Assembly: GCA_910575605.1 (NCBI GenBank)
Contig: CAJTEW010000022.1
Span: forward strand, 1 to 55,806
Length of the DNA: 55,806 nt
Origin: Lachnospiraceae bacterium
Lineage (GTDB): Bacteria; Bacillota; Clostridia; Lachnospirales; Lachnospiraceae
Reading direction: 5' to 3'
Shown here: in pieces, positions 7,781 through 16,539 of the stretch
Numbering within the stretch: position 1 is the first letter of the stretch
Layout: every line of letters begins with the position of its first letter
The notes under the pieces: generated by a model
The model's database searches: none
The model's input: only the letters and a program-made list of their open reading frames with translations
What the model was told of the DNA's origin: nothing
Position numbers and translations under genes: made by a program

Positions 7781-7822
7781 AAGCACAAGAACATCTGATA
7801 AATATTGTTCCTGTGCCTTTTT
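7781..7822. terminator. Bidirectional intrinsic terminator
   Basis: Eleven-base arms GCACAAGAACA (7783-7793) and TGTTCCTGTGC (7806-7816), with one mismatch, are flanked by an A-run on the left and a T-run on the right. It lies between the convergent MerR gene and the RidA-family gene and can serve both. Confidence 0.75.
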
Positions 7823-7874
7823 AATTATTTCTGATGGCTTTAAAAGATAATCAGTTGTAACACCAAAAATGTTT

Positions 7875-8336
7875 TTACCCCTCCACCTCAACTACTGCCA
7901 TAATCTCTGTCGCACTGCCTCCCGGAAGCTCATTGGCCCCGATTGCAAGTCTTGCGGCAAGCCCTGCTTCTCCGTACAGGTTCTTAAAAAGCTCCGATGC
8001 CCCATCAATCACTGCCGGGTGGTCTCCAAAGCCTTTTGAACAACGGACATAGCTGATTATCTGTACGAACTGCTTCACCTTATCAAGATCTCCAAGTTCT
8101 GCCTTTAAAACTGCCAGAATATTAAGTGCTGACACCTGGGCTGACCGCTTTCCGTCCTCAATGCTCAAATCCTCCCCCACGACTCCTACAAACTGTCTCT
8201 TTCCGTGTGCGTCCGGGGTCTGTCCTGCAATATAAATAAGGTTTCCTACCCTTCTTGCCGGAACATATAACCCGGACGGGGCCGGAAGCTCTGGGAGTTC
8301 CAAACCCATTTCCTGTAACTTTTTCTCAATTACCAT
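7875..8336 (-). CDS. RidA/YjgF/UK114-family protein
   Basis: The 153-residue protein shows the family features: IYIAGQTP near residue 35, an RSAQVSALNILAVLK helix, and the C-terminal region ELPGGSATEIMAVVEVEG. Members form trimers and either deaminate reactive enamine/imine intermediates or act in uncharacterised roles. This longer form with the LPELPAPSGLYVPARR opening resembles the YjgH-like branch, whose substrate is unknown. It follows the GNAT gene by 33 bp and ends the tyrS-cysK-GNAT series, so it may be on the same transcript. Confidence 0.85.
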   Translation of the reverse strand: MVIEKKLQEMGLELPELPAPSGLYVPARRVGNLIYIAGQTPDAHGKRQFVGVVGEDLSIEDGKRSAQVSALNILAVLKAELGDLDKVKQFVQIISYVRCSKGFGDHPAVIDGASELFKNLYGEAGLAARLAIGANELPGGSATEIMAVVEVEG

Positions 8337-8369
8337 AACCCTATCCCCATTCTCTGTCCTTTTACTGCT

Positions 8370-8900
8370 CTATAATTTACATTCCAACTGGCAGTCATAT
8401 GGCTCTGCCTCTACATGCTTCTGGTTATATACTTTTGCCTCCTCACATCCTACAGCTTTATAAAATGCCTGTGTCTCAACTGCAGAATGACCTGATATAT
8501 AAAGCTTGCGCGCACCCTTTTCTTTTGCCCATTTACATGACGCAGAAAAAAGAGCTTTTCCAATTCCTTTTCCCCGCATATCCTGGGATACATGAAGACT
8601 TGTTAAATCAAGGTATTTTTCTTCTCCTCCGAACAGCCCGCTCTCCACTGATGCAAAGCCCTTTAACGAACCGCCGCAGAAAGCAGCATATACCAGGCCT
8701 CCTGTTGCGGCCGTATTTTTCAGGCAGGCAATCAGAATCTGGTAGTCTGCTTCTGACCAGTCATCAAGGAAATGAATATCCTTTATAACCCATCTTCCCT
8801 CTTCCTTTCGCCAGCATTTTTTCACATCCTGACGGCGTATGAAATTTCCGAATAACTCCCGGCTTATTTCGTTTTCCTTTAATTCCCTGTATTGAATCAT
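8370..8900 (-). CDS. GNAT-family N-acetyltransferase
   Basis: The product (176 residues from MIQYRELKEN, preceded by AAAGGAGAG) has the acetyl-CoA-binding motif A, VSQDMRGKGIGKALFSASCK (~114-133), and the motif B segment YISGHSAVETQAFYKAVGCEE. The longer open frame upstream reads into the palindromic repeat and is not the start. The acetyl acceptor cannot be predicted. It lies between cysK and the RidA-like gene. Confidence 0.85.
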   Translation of the reverse strand: MIQYRELKENEISRELFGNFIRRQDVKKCWRKEEGRWVIKDIHFLDDWSEADYQILIACLKNTAATGGLVYAAFCGGSLKGFASVESGLFGGEEKYLDLTSLHVSQDMRGKGIGKALFSASCKWAKEKGARKLYISGHSAVETQAFYKAVGCEEAKVYNQKHVEAEPYDCQLECKL

Positions 8901-8923
8901 TTTCTCTCCTTTGTAATTATAGG

Positions 8924-9006
8924 GTTGGGGACGGGGTAAAATGAAAAAGTGCCTGACCCCTACCAAGGTAGGGACAGGCACTTTTTCATTTTACCCCGTC
9001 CCCGAC
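8924..9006. repeat. Long palindromic repeat, copy 1
   Basis: The arms run from GTTGGGGACGGGG to the mirror CCCCGTCCCCGAC, through shared segments TAAAATGAAAAAGTGCCTG and CAGGCACTTTTTCATTTTA. Only the inner few bases and one end base mismatch. It lies between the cysK stop and the GNAT start. The same element occurs at 12406-12482 and 23242-23318 with one base changed in the AAAAAG part (GAGAAAG). Confidence 0.9.
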
Positions 9007-9011
9007 TGCTC

Positions 9012-9944
9012 CTACTCCGCAAACAAACGGGTAGAATAGTACCTGTCTGCGCTGTCCGGAAGCAGAGCCACAATCGTTTTCCCTTTATTTTCCGGCCGCT
9101 TTGCAAGTTTAACTGCCGCTGCAAGAGCGGCTCCGGAGGAAATACCTGTAAGGATTCCCTCCTTTTTCGCCAATAGCCTTCCTGTCGTAAATGCTTCCTC
9201 GTTTTCGATTGTAATAATCTCGTCGTAAATGTCAGTGTTTAACACCTCTGGCACGAATCCTGCGCCGATTCCTTGAATTTCGTGAGAGCCGCCTTTTCCT
9301 GTGGAAAGTACCGGTGATGCTGCCGGCTCCATCGCTGCAATGTGTATCTCGGGCTTTTGGGATTTTAAATACTCTCCTATTCCAGTCAATGTTCCGCCAG
9401 TTCCTACTCCTGCGACAAAAATATCTATTTCTCCCTTGGTATCCCTCCAGATTTCCGGTCCTGTTGTATTTCTGTGGGCTGCCGCATTTGCCGGATTAAC
9501 AAACTGACCTGGTATGAAGCTCCCTTTAATCTCTTTGGCAAGTTCTTCTGCCCTTTCGATAGCTCCGCTCATACCCTTGCTTCCGTCAGTTAAAACTACC
9601 TCTGCGCCGTAAGCCTTCAATATATTTCTTCTTTCTACGCTCATCGTTTCAGGCATGGTAAGAATCATGCGGTATCCTTTAACTGCTGCAATAGCTGCAA
9701 GCCCGATTCCTGTATTCCCTGAGGTCGGCTCTATGATAACGGAACCCTCTTTCAAAAGTCCCTTTGATTCTGCGTCCTCAATCATGGCTCGTGCCGTCCT
9801 GTCCTTTATACTTCCTGCAGGGTTCAAGTATTCAAGCTTTACGAGAATTCTTGCCTCAAGTCCCAGCTCTTTTTCAATATTTGCTGCTTCCATAAGAGGA
9901 GTATTTCCAATAAGCTCCAAAACACCTTTATATATGTCTGCCAT
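9012..9944 (-). CDS. cysK: Cysteine synthase (O-acetylserine sulfhydrylase)
   Basis: The 310-residue protein is a full-length PLP enzyme of fold type II. The Schiff-base lysine is K47 in NPAGSIKDR, the substrate loop TSGNTG is at 74-79, the phosphate-binding GTGGT segment is near 180, and GISSGAA is near 265. It makes cysteine from O-acetylserine and sulfide in the cytoplasm. It starts 20 bp after tyrS with no visible terminator, so it is probably co-transcribed with tyrS and thus under the tyrosine T-box. No serine acetyltransferase gene is nearby. Confidence 0.93.
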   Translation of the reverse strand: MADIYKGVLELIGNTPLMEAANIEKELGLEARILVKLEYLNPAGSIKDRTARAMIEDAESKGLLKEGSVIIEPTSGNTGIGLAAIAAVKGYRMILTMPETMSVERRNILKAYGAEVVLTDGSKGMSGAIERAEELAKEIKGSFIPGQFVNPANAAAHRNTTGPEIWRDTKGEIDIFVAGVGTGGTLTGIGEYLKSQKPEIHIAAMEPAASPVLSTGKGGSHEIQGIGAGFVPEVLNTDIYDEIITIENEEAFTTGRLLAKKEGILTGISSGAALAAAVKLAKRPENKGKTIVALLPDSADRYYSTRLFAE

Positions 9945-9964
9945 TTTATTTCCTGCCTTCCCAA

Positions 9965-11185
9965 CTATATAACAATTCTCTGGAAATTTTTCTTTCCTTT
10001 TTTCAGAATGATTCCTTCTCCCGCAAATATCTCTTTTCCGTACATCTGATGAATGTCTGTTACCTTTTCACCATCCACAGATACACCGCCCTGCTGTACT
10101 GCACGGCGTGCCTCTGCTTTTGAGGGCACCAGTCTGCTCTTTACGAGCATTGTCAAAATGTCAATAGCTCCTTCTGACAAATCTTCTTCCAAAAGCTTCG
10201 TGGTCGGCATCTCAGAGGCCGCTCCCTGACTGAACAATGCCTTTGCCGCTGCCTGCGCCTTCTCTGCCTCCTCCTGGCCGTGAACAAGCTTTGTAAGCTC
10301 ATATGCAAGAATTTCCTTTGCTGTATTTAGCTGTGCACCCTCCCAGCTGTCCATCTTGTCAATCTCTTCAATAGGAAGGAAGGTCAGCATACGGATGCAT
10401 TTTAATACATCTGCATCTGCTACATTTCTCCAGTACTGGTAAAAATCAAAGGGTGATGTTTTCTCCGGGTCAAGCCATACTGCGCCGCTCTGTGTCTTGC
10501 CCATCTTCTTCCCTTCTGAATTGAGAAGCAGCGTGATGGTCATTGCACACGCATTTTTCCCGAGCTTGCGGCGGATTAATTCCGTGCCGCCCAGCATGTT
10601 GCTCCACTGGTCATCCCCGCCGAACTGCAGGTTGCAGCCGTATTTTTCATACAGTGCGTAGAAATCATAGCTCTGCATAATCATATAGTTAAATTCGAGA
10701 AAACTTAAGCCTTTCTCCATACGCTGCTTATAGCACTCTGCCGTGAGCATGCGGTTTACAGAGAAATGTGCTCCTACCTCTCTTAGTACTTCAATGTAAT
10801 TCAAATCCAGAAGCCAGTCAGCATTATTTACCATAAGCGCCTTTCCCTCTGAAAAATCAATAAAACGGCTCATCTGCTTTTTGAAGCACTCACAGTTATG
10901 TTCAATCGTTTCCTTTGTCATCATCTGACGCATATCCGTCCTTCCTGACGGGTCGCCAATCATGGCCGTACCGCCGCCAATTAGGGCAATGGGCTTATTT
11001 CCTGCCTCCTGCAGACGCTTCATCAGACAGAGCGCCATAAAATGTCCTACATGGAGACTATCGGCCGTCGGGTCAAAACCGATGTAAAAGGTTGCCTTTC
11101 CGTTGTTTACCAACTCCCTTATCTCCTCTTCATCTGTTACCTGGGCGATTAATCCTCTCGCCTTTAGTTCTTCATAAATTCCCAT
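9965..11185 (-). CDS. tyrS: Tyrosyl-tRNA synthetase
   Basis: This 406-residue class I synthetase has the HIGH motif as HVGH (45-48), the tyrosine-binding region IGDPSGRT near 77, GGDDQWSNM near 189, and the KMSKS loop as KMGKT (227-231). A C-terminal S4 RNA-binding domain follows ([18 protein letters not shown]). It charges tRNA-Tyr. The start is preceded by AGGAGG. The 5' leader is a T-box riboswitch with a tyrosine specifier (11290-11587), so expression rises when uncharged tRNA-Tyr accumulates. Confidence 0.96.
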   Translation of the reverse strand: MGIYEELKARGLIAQVTDEEEIRELVNNGKATFYIGFDPTADSLHVGHFMALCLMKRLQEAGNKPIALIGGGTAMIGDPSGRTDMRQMMTKETIEHNCECFKKQMSRFIDFSEGKALMVNNADWLLDLNYIEVLREVGAHFSVNRMLTAECYKQRMEKGLSFLEFNYMIMQSYDFYALYEKYGCNLQFGGDDQWSNMLGGTELIRRKLGKNACAMTITLLLNSEGKKMGKTQSGAVWLDPEKTSPFDFYQYWRNVADADVLKCIRMLTFLPIEEIDKMDSWEGAQLNTAKEILAYELTKLVHGQEEAEKAQAAAKALFSQGAASEMPTTKLLEEDLSEGAIDILTMLVKSRLVPSKAEARRAVQQGGVSVDGEKVTDIHQMYGKEIFAGEGIILKKGKKNFQRIVI

Positions 11186-11289
11186 TTTTTCTTCCTCCTT
11201 CTACTTTATAGCACATTCTGAACTACTATTCCTTTGAAAGGTGATCTTTACTGAAATAATGCTGTTACAGGTTACCTAAAAACAGCAAC

Positions 11290-11587
11290 AAAAAAGCCCT
11301 TATCTTTACAGATAAGGACGAAATCACTTCGCGGTACCACCTTCATTTACCGGCAGCTCACACTGTCGGTCTCCATAAGCTGCATATTCACAGCTTTAGC
11401 AATGATAACGTATGCCAACACGTCACAGCCTACATACATTTCTTTACAAATGCTTTCGGTGTGCAGCTCCAGGATGTATTCATAAACCATTCCTTCATGC
11501 GCCTCTCATCAGCCGGCAGCTTTCTGTCTGGGTGTATGGATTACTACTTCTTCCTATCAAAGCCCTTCATTTCTTCCACTTGATTGA
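11290..11587 (-). promoter_or_regulatory. Tyrosine T-box riboswitch with terminator
   Basis: The minus strand shows the T-box core AGGTGGTACCGCG (11330-11342). It is followed by a terminator stem CCTTATCT/AGATAAGG (11298-11317) and a T-run. Stem I lies further upstream, with the specifier region GAATACATCCTGGAG in which UAC, a tyrosine codon, is at 11476-11478. The GATGAGAGGCGC element (about 11499-11510) fits the distal stem I. It controls tyrS directly and probably cysK behind it. Confidence 0.93.
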
Positions 11588-11588
11588 T

Positions 11589-11617
11589 ATGCTAACCGAT
11601 TTGGAGGGAAATGTCAA
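11589..11617 (-). promoter_or_regulatory. Promoter of the tyrS T-box leader
   Basis: A perfect TTGACA (11612-11617) and TAGCAT (11589-11594) are spaced 17 bp apart on the minus strand, just ahead of stem I. The -35 hexamer is the outer edge of the 96-bp palindrome at 11611-11706, so the repeat contributes half of this promoter. Confidence 0.7.
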
Positions 11618-11706
11618 GTAGGGGACAGGGTATTTTTAATTGGGGACGTAGTAAAACTCGTTTTACTACGTCCCCAATTAAAAATACCCTGTCCCCTACT
11701 TGACAT
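11611..11706. repeat. Long perfect palindrome, copy 2 (47-bp arms, outward TTGACA edges)
   Basis: Arms at 11611-11657 and 11660-11706 are perfect reverse complements of 47 bases with a two-base centre. Two nested GGGGAC units occur in each arm (GGGGACAGGG and GGGGACGTAG). Both outer edges read TTGACAT outward, giving a -35 for tyrS on the left and a possible one for yccF on the right. It shares the GGGGAC/GTCCCC style with the other palindromes here, but its interior differs. Confidence 0.93.
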
Positions 11707-11730
11707 TCATGTGTCTTTTCTTATTATATA
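11700..11730 (+). promoter_or_regulatory. Possible promoter of yccF
   Basis: TTGACA at 11700-11705 is the right edge of the palindrome. An AT-rich block (TTATTATATAATATA from 11721) offers -10 hexamers at 17 to 19 bp spacing, such as ATTATA at 11723-11728. The -10 choice is uncertain. Confidence 0.45.
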
Positions 11731-11795
11731 ATATATACTATATATAAGGTATATAACTTAACTTCTCCCACAAGAATAGAAAGGAGGTTACTCTT

Positions 11796-12152
11796 ATGGG
11801 ATGTCTTGGTAATATTTTATGGTTTATTTTCGGAGGCTTCATAAGCGGACTTAGCTGGACGCTTGCGGGGTGCCTGTGGTGCATATCAATTGTAGGTATT
11901 CCGGTAGGGCTGCAATGCTTTAAATTCGCTTCCCTGAGCTTTTTTCCCTTTGGACGGGAGGTAAGATATGGGGGCGGAACAGTCTCCCTGCTGCTTAATA
12001 TTGTCTGGCTTATGGTTTCCGGCATATGGCTTGCCGCTGAATCTGCAGTAATCGGTGTTATCCTTTGTATGACAATCGTCGGAATTCCTTTTGGTCTGCA
12101 GCAGTTTAAGCTGGCCAAACTGGCACTTATGCCATTTGGATCTACTGTATAA
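11796..12152 (+). CDS. YccF-domain inner membrane protein
   Basis: The 118-residue protein contains two copies of the YccF unit, each with hydrophobic stretches and a conserved loop: SIVGIPVGLQCFKFASLSFF in the first and TIVGIPFGLQQFKLAKLAL in the second. Both end in PFG. The function of the family is unknown. AAAGGAGG precedes the ATG. The zinc ribbon gene follows 35 bp downstream and is probably co-transcribed. Confidence 0.9.
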   Translation: MGCLGNILWFIFGGFISGLSWTLAGCLWCISIVGIPVGLQCFKFASLSFFPFGREVRYGGGTVSLLLNIVWLMVSGIWLAAESAVIGVILCMTIVGIPFGLQQFKLAKLALMPFGSTV

Positions 12153-12187
12153 CTAGAACTATTACATAACAAATCTTGGAGGTATGA

Positions 12188-12400
12188 ATGATGGAAAAAC
12201 AGCAATATGTATGTCCCAAATGTGGAAATACTCACTATGAAAGTGATCAGTTTCAGGCAACCGGAGGAAATTTTGCTAAAGTATTTGATGTGCAGAACAA
12301 GAAATTTGCAACTATAAGCTGTACACGGTGTGGCTATACCGAGCTATATAAGAGAATGAATTCTGAAGGCTGGGATATTATCGATTTCCTTATAGGATAA
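12188..12400 (+). CDS. Small zinc-ribbon protein (predicted nucleic-acid binding)
   Basis: The 70-residue protein has two CxxC pairs, CPKCG near the N-terminus and CTRCGYTELY near residue 50, forming one zinc ribbon around a GG-NFAKVFD-type core. This matches the COG3478-type family of predicted zinc-ribbon nucleic-acid binders. Two adjacent ATGs (12188, 12191) could serve as start; GGAGG lies upstream. It is followed directly by palindromic repeat copy 3. Confidence 0.8.
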   Translation: MMEKQQYVCPKCGNTHYESDQFQATGGNFAKVFDVQNKKFATISCTRCGYTELYKRMNSEGWDIIDFLIG

Positions 12401-12405
12401 AAGCC

Positions 12406-12482
12406 GGGGACGGGGTAAAATGAGAAAGTGCCTGTCCCCAACTGAGGTGGGGACAGGCACTTTCTCATTTTACCCCGTCCCC
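12406..12482. repeat. Long palindromic repeat, copy 3
   Basis: Perfect 35-base arms (12406-12440 and 12448-12482) run from GGGGACGGGGTAAAATGAG to the mirrored CTCATTTTACCCCGTCCCC around a 7-base loop. It separates the zinc ribbon gene from the convergent ABC permease gene. The last codons and the TGA stop of that permease lie in its right arm. Confidence 0.95.
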
Positions 12483-13094
12483 AACCGAACGGAAGCGTAT
12501 TCCTATTGCTGTCAAAACCACTGCCGCCGCGAACAGGCATATTTTTTCTTCATATTTTCCCATAGACATGGAAAATGGATAGAACATTTTTAAATATTTA
12601 TCTCCGCCTCCTATGGCTATAATATAGTATACCATAGGTGCCATATATCCTATTATGAGATTATCTGACACTCCATAGAAAAACAGGCCCAGCCCTCCAA
12701 AAAAGAGCACTTCTGCAAATACTCCAAAGTAATATTTTAATACTGGGAACTCACACTGGTTCTGCTTGAGTACAAAAATATATATTCCCAGAAATGCTGC
12801 CAGTATAAGTATATTTCCCGCCAGCCGCACCATATACACTTGTGAGGCCTTTGTATATTTTGCATAGACCAGTCCGCGGATATCCCTATCCTGCTCCGGC
12901 AGAAATATGGGGGTAAGCATGATAATCCCGATAAGCGCCACATACCTCTCAAGTACTTTTGCCGTGTCAACAGCCGTAAGATTTTTCACTCCCATAAGAA
13001 GGGGTGAAATCCCCAGCAGGAGTACGCATACAAGAAAATGCAGAAGTACATGATGTTTTAAATTTACTTTTTCAATCTGCCAAAGCCTTTCCAT
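12465..13094 (-). CDS. ABC exporter membrane subunit (six-span type)
   Basis: The 209-residue protein has about six hydrophobic segments and no other motif. It overlaps the end of the larger permease gene upstream by 31 bp, so the two are translationally coupled. The final residues VGDGVK and the stop come from palindromic repeat copy 3, so the native C-terminus may have been altered by the repeat. It is probably the second membrane component of the exporter encoded with 13064-15192. The substrate is unknown. Confidence 0.7.
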   Translation of the reverse strand: MERLWQIEKVNLKHHVLLHFLVCVLLLGISPLLMGVKNLTAVDTAKVLERYVALIGIIMLTPIFLPEQDRDIRGLVYAKYTKASQVYMVRLAGNILILAAFLGIYIFVLKQNQCEFPVLKYYFGVFAEVLFFGGLGLFFYGVSDNLIIGYMAPMVYYIIAIGGGDKYLKMFYPFSMSMGKYEEKICLFAAAVVLTAIGIRFRSVGDGVK

Positions 13095-14314
13095 GACACT
13101 GTGTACCTCCCTTTCCTTTTCTGATTATAGATAAATGCTGTAAATGCTACTAAAATTATTGAAATGGATGCATATACAATCCGGTTAGATGCAAGCTGTG
13201 AAAAATTATCATGGAATCCTGTCCAGTTGAGTTCTGTATTATGCCTTGGAATAAGACTCCATCCGTATATGCCACCCTTTAGTGTACTGATTCCTGTAAA
13301 TACGGCTACAAACCACCATGCACCCTGTATCAGAACAGCAAGTGCCGTGTCTGTTAGTTCTGTGAAGAACATCCCCACTGCTGTAGCTGTCATAATGGTA
13401 GGAAGAAGCCATCCAAAGATATATTTTACATATGCCCAAATGTCTGCTGAAATCCCTGACGCAGAAGCGTATCTAAGACACTGGGAAAGGGGAATAACAG
13501 ACAGCGCCAGCACTGGAAGCACCAACATTATCAGCATAGACAGATAACGGCTTGCAATAATGTTTACAGAGGAGCCCTTCCTTGTATAAATAAGGTCCTG
13601 CATTCCTGCACGTTTATCTCTCAATTCCCTTGTGACAGCCAAAAATACCGGAAGCAGCCCTAAAAAGATAACCATATAGTCTGAGAATAGTCTTGCATAG
13701 CCTCCAGTCAGCCGATCTTTTTCTGTAAGCTTACGGTATTCCTCCACTGCATCCTCATAGGTCATAGGAACTGACGCGCTTTTTCTAGAAACTTCCTCAT
13801 ATCCGGAGCCGCCGCCCAAAATATGGTCAGCCTCGTCCATAAGCTCTTCGAACCGTTCAAATGTCAGGCCCTCTACAGGCTCTGCCTCCATACTTTTTCT
13901 TAAAACTAAAGCACCCTCCGCGTTTGTTTCCTTTGGCTGCGCAGCATACCATTTTTCAATGGCCTTTCTTGTCTCCGTCCTTCCGGAAAGTCCCGTAGTT
14001 TCTTTTATAATCTCTTCGATTTGCTTATCCTCTTTATCATTTAAAGTTACACTCTTGTAAAAACCTATGGGATACGTGGAATAGCTTTCCCTGTAGTATT
14101 CCTCCAGAAGCTGTCCAAGTGTTGTTCTCATAATCATATTTTTATCGTCACTTTGCTTGTAGCCGTAATCCTCCTGCCCTTCTTTCGGCTTCTGCATTAT
14201 ATCCATATTGCCAAGCTGGGTGGCAAAATTAAAAATAAGTACAAGAACAATCAGCCAGTAAATCAAACTTTTAGCTGTCTGCCGGCATTCCTTTATAAAT
14301 AATTGTCCAAACAT
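13064..14314 (-). CDS. ABC-2 type permease with large extracytoplasmic domain
   Basis: The 416-residue protein has one N-terminal membrane span (~18-34), a hydrophilic domain of about 170 residues rich in Glu and Lys, then five or six spans from ~215 onward and a basic C-terminus. This layout is seen in ABC-2 permeases that handle peptides or lipids at the outer face of the membrane. It overlaps the ATPase gene by 22 bp and the next permease by 31 bp. The nearby two-component system suggests stress- or antibiotic-responsive export. Confidence 0.8.
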   Translation of the reverse strand: MFGQLFIKECRQTAKSLIYWLIVLVLIFNFATQLGNMDIMQKPKEGQEDYGYKQSDDKNMIMRTTLGQLLEEYYRESYSTYPIGFYKSVTLNDKEDKQIEEIIKETTGLSGRTETRKAIEKWYAAQPKETNAEGALVLRKSMEAEPVEGLTFERFEELMDEADHILGGGSGYEEVSRKSASVPMTYEDAVEEYRKLTEKDRLTGGYARLFSDYMVIFLGLLPVFLAVTRELRDKRAGMQDLIYTRKGSSVNIIASRYLSMLIMLVLPVLALSVIPLSQCLRYASASGISADIWAYVKYIFGWLLPTIMTATAVGMFFTELTDTALAVLIQGAWWFVAVFTGISTLKGGIYGWSLIPRHNTELNWTGFHDNFSQLASNRIVYASISIILVAFTAFIYNQKRKGRYTVSWKGFGRLKK

Positions 14315-15192
14315 CCATCCCCACCCCCTCTTTCCTGCATCAAATACATATAGGCATCCTCAACGCCTGCCTCACAGGGCTTTGCTGATGCAAAAGGCTT
14401 CTCATCTGAAAGAAAACGCACCATCACATTATTTCCCAGGGTGAGCATGCTGGTCACTACACACTGCTTCTTAAGAGTTTCCAGCTCACGCTTACTGATT
14501 TCCGCCTGAAACACCTTGCCTTCTGCCATACCGGTAAGTTCTGATACTGTTCCCTTGTAAATAATTTCACCCTCATCAAGGACTGCTATATTTTCACAAG
14601 TTGCTTCTATATCTCCAACTATATGAGTAGAGAGGATTACAATCCTGTCTTCGGCAATCTCACACAGTAGATTTCGAAAGCGCACTCTCTCCTCCGGGTC
14701 AAGTCCTGCTGTCGGCTCATCTACAATCAGCACCTTCGGGTCATGCAGGATTGCCTGTGCAATACCGAGACGGCGCTTCATACCTCCTGAAAGAGCCTTT
14801 ACTTTCTTACGCCTGTTTTCCAATAGATTCACCCTCTCAAGAAGCTTTGGAATCCGCTGCTTTCTCTCTGATTTCGAAAGTCCTGACAATACTCCCAGAT
14901 AATCCATCGCCTCATACACTGTCATGTTCGGATACATGGAAAATTCCTGTGGGAGATATCCGGTATTTTTTCTGACCTCCTGCGCCCTTGATACATTTGT
15001 ACCGCAGACAGTCACCTCTCCTTCACTTTTTGGGAGAAGGGTGGCAAGGACCTTCATAAGTGTGGTTTTCCCGGCTCCATTTCTGCCAAGGAGACCGAAC
15101 ATTCCAGTTTCGATTGTAAGATTTACATTTTTTAGAGCCTGTTTTTTGCCGTAGTATTGGTTTAGATTTCGTATTTTGATCGTAGTAGACAT
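14293..15192 (-). CDS. ABC transporter ATP-binding protein
   Basis: The 299-residue protein carries Walker A GRNGAGKTT (~36-44), a Q-loop (GYLPQEFSMYP), signature LSGGMKRRLGIAQAI, Walker B VLIVDEPTAGLDP and an H-loop STHIVGD, followed by a C-terminal extension. The ATG at 15192 is used because GGAAAGGATG is properly spaced for it. A plausible promoter (TTGTAG, 18 bp, TATTAT) lies in the 135-bp gap after the histidine kinase gene. It energises the two permeases encoded downstream. Confidence 0.92.
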   Translation of the reverse strand: MSTTIKIRNLNQYYGKKQALKNVNLTIETGMFGLLGRNGAGKTTLMKVLATLLPKSEGEVTVCGTNVSRAQEVRKNTGYLPQEFSMYPNMTVYEAMDYLGVLSGLSKSERKQRIPKLLERVNLLENRRKKVKALSGGMKRRLGIAQAILHDPKVLIVDEPTAGLDPEERVRFRNLLCEIAEDRIVILSTHIVGDIEATCENIAVLDEGEIIYKGTVSELTGMAEGKVFQAEISKRELETLKKQCVVTSMLTLGNNVMVRFLSDEKPFASAKPCEAGVEDAYMYLMQERGGGDGCLDNYL

Positions 15193-15327
15193 AAAAAACA
15201 TCCTTTCCTGTAGACTGATTATAGGATATAATACAAATCTCTATAAATTCACTACAAAAAATTAAGAAAGTCTAAGGATGTTTTAAAGGTTTTCTGTATT
15301 TGTTTATACATGACATGGCCGTCAGGA

Positions 15328-16539
15328 TTATTGTGTTGTTTTAAAGGAAGCTGTTATAACTGCGCCTCCTTGTATGCTGTTGGCAATGCTTAGGGTGCCG
15401 CCATGTTTTTTGCACAGCTCCTGGCATATGTGAAGGCCGATGCCAAAGTGGTCACCGGACTCGTTTTTTTCGTGTTCTTTGTAGTAGGGCTTTAGGGCTT
15501 TTTTTAGCTGTTCTTCGGAAAATCCGGGACCGTCATCCCGGACAGTCAGGGTAAACTCAGCTTTTTCTTTATCATAATCAGACAGGACTTCTATTTTTTT
15601 CTCTGCATAGCGGATTGCATTGGAAAGAATATTTTCCAGGACTTCCATTATCATGCTGTCGTCTGCAGATATCTGTGTATCTGTACTGTTTCCCTCATGA
15701 ACAATTTCCACATCCCGAATCTGGTTAAGGGCGAAGATTACTTCCTCTATTTTCTTTACAATACTATGAATTGATGTCTGTTCACAGGTGAAGGGCACCT
15801 CCTCAATGCTCCGGATTCCTTTCATAGTACGGCTGTATTCTTCCAGACGCTTCAGATGTTCTGCCATAAGGGCGAGGGTGCTGTTAAGCTTTCCGGTACT
15901 GATTTTTCCTTCTGGAATATATTTTGCCAGAAAATCTGTGTAGCCACGAAGTACCGTAAGTGGTGTACGCAAATCGTGTGCAAAGGCAGCATTAAGCTCC
16001 TTCTGCCGCTCAATAAGACTCCACATTTCCTCCTTCCCGCGAACCAGCTCCAGGCGCATGTCCTCTACAGAGCCGCAGAGTCTGCCTAATTCATCCTTAC
16101 TTTCATATACCGCCTGAAAATCCAAATCATCTTTTCGTATTTTTTCTACGCTTTCCTCAAGAATTAAAAGAGGACGTTTAAGTCGTTTCCGGTAAAAGAG
16201 AAATATAGTTAAAATTATACCAGCAAATGAATAAAAAAACGGACACCATACACGGCAGATATCAAAAAATTTTAGCATTGATTCATCTGATTTAGAAAAA
16301 ATACTGTCGCCATAAAGCCACAGCAGTCCTTTTTCATATACAATATTCCTTAGATTTTCCCTCTCTCCGTATTTTGCCCAGATGCTCATTTCCTGCTGCC
16401 AGCAAAGTATCATTGTAATATATGACAATCCCCATACAATGACTGCAAGTACAAGAATATACGCAATCATTGCCTTCCTAAAGGACAGGTTACGGATAAA
16501 GGTCAAAAATTTGTCTGTCTTTTCTTCTAGCCAGTCCAT
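15328..16539 (-). CDS. Sensor histidine kinase
   Basis: The 403-residue protein has two membrane spans (~23-46 and ~98-115) enclosing a short ~50-residue outer loop. A HAMP-like linker, the H-box AFAHDLRTPLTVL near 190, an N-box (NILSNAIRYAEKK), and G-boxes DDGPGF and GIGLHICQELCKKHGG follow. It overlaps the response regulator gene by 13 bp. With the ABC genes behind it this looks like an antimicrobial- or envelope-stress-sensing module. The ligand is unknown. Confidence 0.92.
   Translation of the reverse strand: MDWLEEKTDKFLTFIRNLSFRKAMIAYILVLAVIVWGLSYITMILCWQQEMSIWAKYGERENLRNIVYEKGLLWLYGDSIFSKSDESMLKFFDICRVWCPFFYSFAGIILTIFLFYRKRLKRPLLILEESVEKIRKDDLDFQAVYESKDELGRLCGSVEDMRLELVRGKEEMWSLIERQKELNAAFAHDLRTPLTVLRGYTDFLAKYIPEGKISTGKLNSTLALMAEHLKRLEEYSRTMKGIRSIEEVPFTCEQTSIHSIVKKIEEVIFALNQIRDVEIVHEGNSTDTQISADDSMIMEVLENILSNAIRYAEKKIEVLSDYDKEKAEFTLTVRDDGPGFSEEQLKKALKPYYKEHEKNESGDHFGIGLHICQELCKKHGGTLSIANSIQGGAVITASFKTTQ

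Noticed and set aside
7694-7891. A 65-codon minus-strand frame between the MerR and RidA genes
   Set aside because: It spans a bidirectional terminator and has no recognisable features.
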